Below, in pieces: positions 4,643-9,644 of a DNA stretch of 9,644 nucleotides; position 1 is the first letter of the stretch; every line of letters begins with the position of its first letter. Origin of the DNA: Geodermatophilaceae bacterium (lineage in GTDB: Bacteria; Actinomycetota; Actinomycetes; Mycobacteriales; Geodermatophilaceae); the NCBI GenBank assembly GCA_013696785.1, contig JACCXW010000029.1, forward strand, positions 1 to 9,644, written 5' to 3'. Position numbers and translations under genes: made by a program. The notes beneath the pieces were generated by a model. The model had not been told where the DNA came from, ran no database searches, and saw only the letters and a program-made list of their open reading frames with translations.

Positions 4643-6202
4643 GTGTCAGTAAAACGGGGCAGATCTCAGCATGTCTTCGGGGCGCTTCTGGCGGCTTTCG
4701 CGCTATTGGGATCGTCGATCGGGGTGGCGAGGGTGGCCGGCGCGGCGATGCCGGACGCGGACAACGTCGCGACGTCTCCGGCAGCCGTGGACTCCGACCC
4801 GCTGCGAAATCTCCTGGCCCCTTCGAGCCTGCGCGGCGCCAAGCCGAACATCGTGTTGATCGTCACCGACGATCAGACATTGGAGTCGGTTCAGTACATG
4901 CCGTACGTGCAGGGCCAGATAGACGAGGGCAACCTCATCAACTTCACCCGAGCCGAAGGCAACAATCCGCTGTGCTGCCCTGGTCGAGCGACAATCCTGA
5001 CCGGCCAGGTCGATACCAGGACCGGCGTTCAGAACAACGCCCAGGCGGGCAATATGCGACCGGCCGAAACAGTCGGACCCGCGTTGCAGAACGTCGGCTA
5101 CCGGACAGGAATCTTCGGAAAGCTGCTCAACGGCTACAACGGGGCCTCCGGCGTCTGGCCGGGCTGGGACGACTTCCAGGCACTGAAGCCGCGCAATCTG
5201 TACGACCAGTACAACTACGAGGTCTTGAACAACGGCGTACGGGAGGCATATGGAGACGCACCCGAGGACTATCAGGTCGACGTATTGACGGCCAAGTCCC
5301 TCGACTTCATCGATGAGACACCGGCCGACCAACCGCTCTTCCTGTACGTCGCCCCGACGGCGACGCACACGCCGTTCGTCGCCGCCCCTCGGCACCAGGG
5401 AACGTATGCCACGACACCCGTGACCCTGCCGGACAACTGGGGCGAAGCCGATGTGTCCGACAAGCCCGCGTGGGTGCAGGAACTCCCGATACGTGGTGAG
5501 CCCGGAGCGGTCAGCGTGAGGCGCAAACAGTACGAAGCCGCGCTGGGTGTCGACGACATGGTGCGTTCGATCGACGAGCGGTTGGCCGCGACAGACCGCC
5601 TGGGCAACACCGTCCTGGTGTTCATCGGCGACAACGGGCTGTCCCAGGGTTCCAACCGGTGGACCTCGAAGATGTGCGAGCTACGCGGGTGCGTCGCGGT
5701 ACCGCTGGTCGTGCGCTATCCCGGCCAGGCGGGACGCACGGACATGCGGTTGGTCAGCAACATCGACATCGCCCCGACGTTCGTCGACCTCGCCGGGACA
5801 TCGCTACCGGTCGTCGCCGATGGCATCAGCCTTGTCTCTGCATTGGAAGACCCGACCGGCTCCGTAAAGACACACGCCGGCCTGCTGGAGCATTGGCCGG
5901 GGGGTTCGGAGAAGGGAAGCTATTCCGCAAGCCGGTATCCCACCCCCGGGTTCTACGGGATCCGTACGCCGCGATGGCGCTATGTGGAAGTGACCAACCT
6001 CGCGGTACCGGGCCTGACCGAATACGAACTCTACGATCAGCGCGACGATCCGGGGGAGCTGGTCAATCTCGCGTCCGATCCGGCGTACGCCGCGATCAGG
6101 GCGGACCTGCAGGCGCAGATGTACGACCTCATCCGGGCAACGGGGGCGACTCCCGGCGTACCGCAGGGGTCATGGCGCCCGCGCGCCCCCACTGGAGGCT
6201 GA
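4643..6202 (+). CDS. Secreted formylglycine-dependent sulfatase (second paralogue)
   Basis: A complete 519-residue type I sulfatase, expected to cleave sulfate esters outside the membrane. The start is the GTG at 4643, with AAGAAGGG 7 bases upstream. The signal peptide covers about residues 1-35 (VKRGR, hydrophobic core, AGAA). KPNIVLIVTDDQ supplies D76 and D77. The C-C-P-G-R motif is at 111-115, with C111 the residue converted to formylglycine. K160 (IFGKLLNGYN), H242 (THTP), D330-N331 (GDNG) and K343 follow. The protein is clearly paralogous to the minus-strand sulfatase at the left edge, with well over half of positions identical by eye from residue 67 to the end, but has a longer linker after the signal peptide. 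Its final GVPQGSWRPRAPTGG is low-complexity. No maturation enzyme is nearby. It stands alone on the plus strand, 132 bp before the sigma gene. Confidence 0.94.
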   Translation: MSVKRGRSQHVFGALLAAFALLGSSIGVARVAGAAMPDADNVATSPAAVDSDPLRNLLAPSSLRGAKPNIVLIVTDDQTLESVQYMPYVQGQIDEGNLINFTRAEGNNPLCCPGRATILTGQVDTRTGVQNNAQAGNMRPAETVGPALQNVGYRTGIFGKLLNGYNGASGVWPGWDDFQALKPRNLYDQYNYEVLNNGVREAYGDAPEDYQVDVLTAKSLDFIDETPADQPLFLYVAPTATHTPFVAAPRHQGTYATTPVTLPDNWGEADVSDKPAWVQELPIRGEPGAVSVRRKQYEAALGVDDMVRSIDERLAATDRLGNTVLVFIGDNGLSQGSNRWTSKMCELRGCVAVPLVVRYPGQAGRTDMRLVSNIDIAPTFVDLAGTSLPVVADGISLVSALEDPTGSVKTHAGLLEHWPGGSEKGSYSASRYPTPGFYGIRTPRWRYVEVTNLAVPGLTEYELYDQRDDPGELVNLASDPAYAAIRADLQAQMYDLIRATGATPGVPQGSWRPRAPTGG

Positions 6203-6334
6203 GCTCCAGCGATGGAAGTTGAGCGGGGCCTCGCGGCGTCGACGGCGAAGCTCGGCGGCGGCCCCCCGGCCGGGTGTCGCCGGCTGCGATTAGGGTCGGA
6301 CGAGCCGGTGCCGACGACGATGGAGTGATTCAGG

Positions 6335-7336
6335 ATGAGTGACCTTGCGGTCCAGCACGGGCTGCCCGAGGCGCCGACGCGCGGAGAACGGCCGTCGGAG
6401 CACCAACTGGAGCTGTACCGCAGCGAGCTGACCGGCTTCTGCTACCGGATGCTCGGATCGCCGTTCGAGGCCGATGACGCCGTTCAGGACACCATGATCC
6501 GGGCGTGGCGCGCCTTGGATCGTTTCGACAGCCGTTCCAGCCTGCGGTCGTGGATGTACCGCATTGCCACCAACGTCTGCCTCGACATGTTGAACGGGCG
6601 GAAGCGGCGGGCGCTGCCGATGGACATGTCGCCATCCGCGCCACCTGTGCTGGAGTCTTTGGGCGTCGCCCTGCCGGAGAGCGCGTGGATCGAGCCCATG
6701 CCGGACGGCCGGGTGACCCCAGAGGATCCCGCCGATGTCGCCGTCTCACGCGAGTCGATCCGGTTGGCCTTCGTGGCTGCCCTGCAGCAGCTGCCGCCAC
6801 GGCAGCGCGCCGTCCTGATTCTCCGCGAGGTGCTGCGTTGGAAGGCTGAGGAGGTTGCCGAGCTCCTGGAGTCCACCGTCGCGTCGGTGAACAGCGCGCT
6901 GCAGCGCGCCCGCGCGACGATGGCTGCACACGACGGCGGCGCCCTGGAACCGATGGACGACGCCCAGCAGGAGTTGCTCTCCCGGTACGTCGATGCGTTC
7001 CAGCGCTACGACATCGACGGGCTGGTAGCACTCCTGCACGAGGACGCCACCCTGTCCATGCCGCCGTACCCGCTCTGGCTGCGTGGCCCCGCCGACATCG
7101 CCGCATGGCTGGTCGGACCGGGCCTGAAATGCCGCGGATCACACTGGATCCAGGTCCAGGCAAACGGCTCCGCGGCTTTCGGTCAGTACCGACCCAGCGG
7201 ACCCGACGGCGCGCACGAGCCGTGGGCGCTGCACGTCGTGGAGGTCTCAGGTGACCGGATCAGTCGGATGATCACTTTCCTCGACACCGACCGGTTGTTC
7301 CCGCTGTTCGGGCTGCCGCTGCGGCCCGTCGGCTGA
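6335..7336 (+). CDS. ECF sigma-70 family factor with C-terminal SnoaL-like domain
   Basis: An alternative sigma factor of the extracytoplasmic-function class that would direct RNA polymerase to a private promoter set; 333 residues. The region 2 helix runs from about residue 30 to 90 (SELTGFCYRMLGSPFEADDA, then the AWRALDRFD and RSWMYRIATNVCLDML core). A linker with SAWIEPMPDG follows. Region 4 spans about 141-196 (LQQLPPRQRAVLILREVL, then the helix-turn-helix with STVASVNSALQRAR). Residues 210-330 resemble a SnoaL-like NTF2 fold (YVDAFQRYDIDGLVALLHED), known in long ECF factors such as the SigG/SigJ type, where the extension replaces a classical anti-sigma factor. GGAG lies 9 bases before the ATG. 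The 3' end overlaps the convergent STAS gene. Close to the SigG-like (TIGR02960-type) group by memory; the target promoters are unknown. Confidence 0.9.
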   Translation: MSDLAVQHGLPEAPTRGERPSEHQLELYRSELTGFCYRMLGSPFEADDAVQDTMIRAWRALDRFDSRSSLRSWMYRIATNVCLDMLNGRKRRALPMDMSPSAPPVLESLGVALPESAWIEPMPDGRVTPEDPADVAVSRESIRLAFVAALQQLPPRQRAVLILREVLRWKAEEVAELLESTVASVNSALQRARATMAAHDGGALEPMDDAQQELLSRYVDAFQRYDIDGLVALLHEDATLSMPPYPLWLRGPADIAAWLVGPGLKCRGSHWIQVQANGSAAFGQYRPSGPDGAHEPWALHVVEVSGDRISRMITFLDTDRLFPLFGLPLRPVG

Positions 7337-7699
7337 CCCGGCACTGAGCGGCAGCACGTCGCACAGTCCGGTCAGCGCCAGCAGTTCCCGCAGCTGTCGG
7401 CCGGCGTGTCTGAGCGTGACCTGCCCGCCTTGTCGACGGGCGTTGAGCTGCAGGCGGGCCAGGGCCTCGATCGTCGTGGCATCCGGGCGCGCTACGGCGC
7501 CGACGTCGCAGACCACCTCGTCGGCGCCGGCCGCGGCCAGCAGGCCACGCAGCCGCGTGCACAGCTCGGGGACGTCGCCGCGGCCGGGGGCGTCGTAGAC
7601 AACGAGGGTGGGCGGCTCCGGCCCGGCCTCGGACGGACCTGTACAACCTCGGCCTGCCGCAGGGACGACATCGCGTCCGGTCGCTTCAAGATCCGGCAC
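7247..7699 (-). CDS. STAS-domain protein (anti-sigma antagonist-like)
   Basis: A 150-residue single-domain STAS protein. STAS proteins bind anti-sigma kinases or similar partners to control sigma factors. The start is the GTG at 7699, with GGGGAGG 5 bases upstream. After about 30 disordered residues the domain runs to about 118: the strand TLVVYDAPG, the strand EVVCDVGAV, then PDATTIEALARLQLNAR, QVTLRHAG and the closing helix LRELLALTGLCDVLPL. At the place where SpoIIAA has the phosphorylated Ser in D-S-S-G, this protein has D73-A-T-T, so the usual phosphoacceptor is Ala. Regulation by Ser phosphorylation at that site is unlikely. Related actinobacterial proteins share the DALARLQLxARR pattern. 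The tail of about 30 residues is coded opposite the end of the sigma gene. The partner is unknown. Confidence 0.8.
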   Translation of the reverse strand: MPDLEATGRDVVPAAGRGCTGPSEAGPEPPTLVVYDAPGRGDVPELCTRLRGLLAAAGADEVVCDVGAVARPDATTIEALARLQLNARRQGGQVTLRHAGRQLRELLALTGLCDVLPLSAGSADGPQRQPEQREQPVGVEESDHPTDPVT

Positions 7700-7748
7700 G
7701 TCGACCTCCCCTCGCGCGGCTCACCACTAAAGACCGTCGGAGCGGCAA

Positions 7749-7780
7749 GAACTCGTCGCGTCCCCGCTGACGATGAGTTC
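7749..7780. promoter_or_regulatory. Operator-like inverted repeat between STAS and MFS genes
   Basis: GAACTCGTCG (7749-7758) and CGATGAGTTC (7771-7780) match as inverted repeats at 9 of 10 positions, with a 12-base spacer. It lies midway in the 132-bp divergent region, 50 bp before the STAS start and about 52 bp before the transporter start, so one bound regulator could control both directions. Efflux genes of this family are commonly under local TetR- or MarR-type control, but no such regulator gene is in the window. Confidence 0.45.
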
Positions 7781-7831
7781 GGTCCTTTCGCTGGGTCTAC
7801 CTCAACAACCACCCCAGCTAGGAGGACCGTG

Positions 7832-9268
7832 ATGATTGCGGAGACGAGTGTCCCGGCCGGTCTGCGGGCCGGGCGTCGGGAGTGGATCGGTCTGGCCGTA
7901 CTCGCCCTGCCCACCTTGTTGCTGTCCCTCGATGTCAGCGTGCTGTACCTGGCGCTGCCGCAGCTGAGCGCGGATCTGCAGGCCAGCAGCACGCAGCAGC
8001 TGTGGATCATGGACATCTACGGCTTCATGATCGCCGGATTCCTGGTCACTATGGGCACCCTCGGCGACCGGATCGGGCGCCGGCGACTGCTGCTGCTCGG
8101 AGCCGCTGCGTTCGGCGGGGCATCCGTGCTCGCCGCGTACTCCACGAGCGCCACGATGCTCATCGCAACCCGCGCCCTGCTCGGGATAGCCGGGGCGACC
8201 CTCATGCCGTCCACCCTGGCCCTGATCAGCAACATGTTCCGCAACCCGCATCAACGGGGCGTGGCCATCGCCGTCTGGATGAGCTGCTTCATGGGCGGCA
8301 TGACGGTCGGTCCGCTGGTCGGCGGGTTGCTGCTGGACAGCTTCTGGTGGGGGTCGGCGTTCCTGCTGGGCGTGCCGGTCATGCTGCTGTTGCTCGTGAC
8401 CGCGCCGCTGCTGCTCCCGGAGTACCGCGACTCGGATGCCGCCCGCCTGGATCTGACCAGCGTGGGGCTGTCACTGGCGGCGATCCTGCCGATCATCTAC
8501 GGAATCAAGGAGCAGGCCACGGACGGCCTCGCGACGAGGCCCATGCTGGCCATCGCGGTCGGGCTCGGATTCGGCAGTGCGTTCATCCGCCGGCAGCACA
8601 CGCTGACCAGCCCGCTGCTGGATCCGGGTCTGTTCCGCAACCGCGCCTTCAGCGCCGCACTGGGAATCGGGATGGTCAGCGGCACAGTCATGGCCGGGAC
8701 CTTCCTGCTGGTCACCCTGTACCTGCAATTGGTGCTCGGGCTCTCTCCGCTGCGAGCCGGGCTGTGGCTCGTGCCGTTGAACCTCGCGATGGTCGGCAGC
8801 ACCATGCTGGCTCCCCAGCTGGCGCGTCGATACCGCCCGGCGCATGTCATGGCAGCCGGGCTGGTGATCGCCGCCGGCGGTCTGCTGCTCGTGACGCAGG
8901 TCGACGCCTCGGGCGGGATGCCGCTGCTCGTGACTGGATTCCTCCTCGCCTGCGTCGGCATCGCCCTGCCTTCGGCGTTGGGCACCGGCTTGGTCGTGGG
9001 TTCCGCACCGCCGGAGAAAGCCGGCTCGGCCGCGGGCGTGTCGGAGACCAGCGGCGAGTTCGGCATCGCCCTGGGGGTCGCCGTTCTGGGGAGTATCGGC
9101 ACGGCCGTCTACCGAGCTCAGATGGTCGACGCCGTCCCTGCGGGGCCCGAGGCAACGGCAGTGGCCCGCGAGAGCCTCGCTGGCGCGGTGGCCGCCGCCG
9201 GGCAGCTGCCCGCGGCCGTGCGGGCCGACCTGCTCGACCCGGCCGCGAGGCGTTCACGGCTGGGTTGA
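7832..9268 (+). CDS. DHA2-family MFS multidrug efflux transporter, C-terminus frameshifted
   Basis: A proton-driven drug exporter of the EmrB/QacA-type DHA2 family in the cytoplasmic membrane. The start is the ATG at 7832, with TAGGAGGA 5 bases upstream; the open frame extends back to 7406 but that part opposes the STAS gene. Membrane segments begin at about residue 20. Motif A (GTLGDRIGRRR) is at 75-85, between helices 2 and 3. Motif C (GGMTVGPLVGG) is at 155-165 in helix 5. The pattern continues through DPGLFRNRAF (264-273) to helix 13 at about 408-427. The frame ends at residue 478 with AARRSRLG. The family's last helix lies in the next frame, so this product lacks helix 14. With one C restored near 9245 the protein would have about 535 residues and 14 helices. 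Substrate unknown. Confidence 0.9.
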   Translation: MIAETSVPAGLRAGRREWIGLAVLALPTLLLSLDVSVLYLALPQLSADLQASSTQQLWIMDIYGFMIAGFLVTMGTLGDRIGRRRLLLLGAAAFGGASVLAAYSTSATMLIATRALLGIAGATLMPSTLALISNMFRNPHQRGVAIAVWMSCFMGGMTVGPLVGGLLLDSFWWGSAFLLGVPVMLLLLVTAPLLLPEYRDSDAARLDLTSVGLSLAAILPIIYGIKEQATDGLATRPMLAIAVGLGFGSAFIRRQHTLTSPLLDPGLFRNRAFSAALGIGMVSGTVMAGTFLLVTLYLQLVLGLSPLRAGLWLVPLNLAMVGSTMLAPQLARRYRPAHVMAAGLVIAAGGLLLVTQVDASGGMPLLVTGFLLACVGIALPSALGTGLVVGSAPPEKAGSAAGVSETSGEFGIALGVAVLGSIGTAVYRAQMVDAVPAGPEATAVARESLAGAVAAAGQLPAAVRADLLDPAARRSRLG

Positions 9269-9438
9269 ACGTCGCCGCCGGAGTCGGCACTGTCCTGTTC
9301 GTCGCGGCCGCGGTGCTCGCCGCGTCCACGCTGCGGCGGGTGCCGTCGAGCGGCCAGGAAGAACTCGAAAAGCCCGAGGGAGAATCCGGCCACAACGACG
9401 TCGTCCCGGCTCATGCCGCGTCTGCGCCGTCGAACTGA
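9245..9438 (+). pseudogene. Out-of-frame last helix and tail of the MFS transporter
   Basis: After GAC CTG CTC GAC CCG GCC the transporter frame meets GCG AGG CGT TCA and soon stops. Adding one C gives CGC GAG GCG TTC ACG GCT, reading REAFTAGLNVAAGVG followed by a hydrophobic helix and the ASTLRRVPSSG tail, which is what DHA2 transporters carry at the C-terminus. The restored frame ends at the TGA at 9436-9438. There is no separate start or ribosome site, so it is the detached 3' end of the upstream gene, not a gene of its own. Confidence 0.75.
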
Positions 9439-9535
9439 ATGCACTCTCGGTCGACGGCCGCGGGGACGGCGTTGCGTTGCTACATCTGACCGCTGTGACG
9501 CCCTCGTGTACGGACCTCAGGCGATAACAGACGGA

Positions 9536-9644
9536 TCAGCCGCCGGACCCGCCGGAGCCGCTCGAGCCGCTGCCGGAGTTGTCGTCGCTGGGTTCTGTGG
9601 TTCGGCCGCTGGAACCGCCGGAGCCGCTGCCGGAGTTGTCGTCG
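9536..9644 (-). CDS. C-terminal end of an unidentified Gly/Ser-rich-tailed protein, partial
   Basis: On the minus strand an open frame enters from the right edge and ends at the TGA at 9538-9536. The visible 36 residues are low-complexity: DDNSGSG occurs twice at a 19-residue (57-base) interval, separated by GGSSGRTTEPS, and the end is SGSGGSGG. A 22-base identical DNA repeat underlies this (9566-9587 and 9623-9644). Regular third-position C/G and the in-frame stop support real coding. Such tails occur on surface or secreted proteins and on kinases of actinomycetes, so nothing specific can be inferred about function. It converges with the transporter gene. Confidence 0.55.
   Translation of the reverse strand, partial: DDNSGSGSGGSSGRTTEPSDDNSGSGSSGSGGSGG

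Noticed and set aside
6203..6334. GC-rich stems between sulfatase 2 and the sigma gene as a terminator
   Set aside because: Several overlapping GC-rich pairings are possible but none is clean or followed by T. I see only the GGAG ribosome site of the sigma gene there.
6330..7163. A minus-strand frame of 277 codons opposite the sigma factor
   Set aside because: It is Arg/Ala/Gly/Pro-rich shadow translation of a gene with clear sigma regions 2 and 4.
7406..7831. N-terminal extension of the MFS transporter frame
   Set aside because: The extension is antisense to the STAS gene and non-hydrophobic. The ATG at 7832 has a strong ribosome site and starts just before the first membrane helix.
7882..9240. 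The +1 frame inside the transporter as a long gene of its own
   Set aside because: It is Arg/Gly/Ala-rich shadow translation over most of its length. Only its last 65 codons are real, as the frameshifted transporter C-terminus.

Overview
The window looks like chromosomal DNA from a high-GC actinomycete (Actinomycetota). The evidence is uniformly GC-rich third codon positions, GTG starts, a mycothiol-dependent maleylpyruvate isomerase-type gene (mycothiol is an actinobacterial thiol), an ECF sigma factor with a SnoaL-like tail, and an actinobacterial type of STAS protein. The genus cannot be fixed from the sequence.

Layout. Positions 1-1364 (minus strand) hold most of a secreted formylglycine sulfatase that runs off the left edge. 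Just upstream of it, on the same strand, is a Tat-exported SGNH/GDSL-like hydrolase (1428-2162), and the two look like an operon. A leader of about 330 bases carries an operator-like palindrome at 2492-2509. Positions 2510-3685 contain no gene I can defend. They do contain a nested stem structure, three phased direct repeats, and two copies of a hairpin that share sequence and differ by a compensatory base-pair change. A short MoaD-like or S4-like peptide segment lies between the two hairpins. Positions 3686-4488 (minus) hold a maleylpyruvate isomerase-family gene broken by a one-base frameshift. A 155-bp divergent region with a perfect TACTTGA/TCAAGTA palindrome separates it from a second, intact paralogous sulfatase at 4643-6202 (plus).

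The right half is a regulatory and efflux group. It has an ECF sigma factor with a SnoaL-like domain (6335-7336, plus) and a STAS-domain protein (7247-7699, minus) whose 3' end overlaps the sigma gene by 90 bp tail to tail. A DHA2-type multidrug MFS transporter starts at 7832 (plus), divergent from the STAS gene across an inverted repeat. Its last membrane helix is thrown out of frame by a missing base near 9245. At the right edge is the Gly/Ser-rich C-terminus of an unidentified minus-strand gene (9536-9644).

The two sulfatases and the hydrolase are all predicted to be exported and could act together on a sulfated, possibly acylated substrate outside the cell; that is inference. No formylglycine-generating enzyme or sulfate-ester transporter is in the window. 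Both frameshifts are single-base losses next to short C/G runs, so a sequencing or assembly error is as likely as real gene decay. I see no CRISPR array, tRNA, rRNA or intact transposase. The strongest unexplained signal is the covarying hairpin pair in the gene-free stretch.
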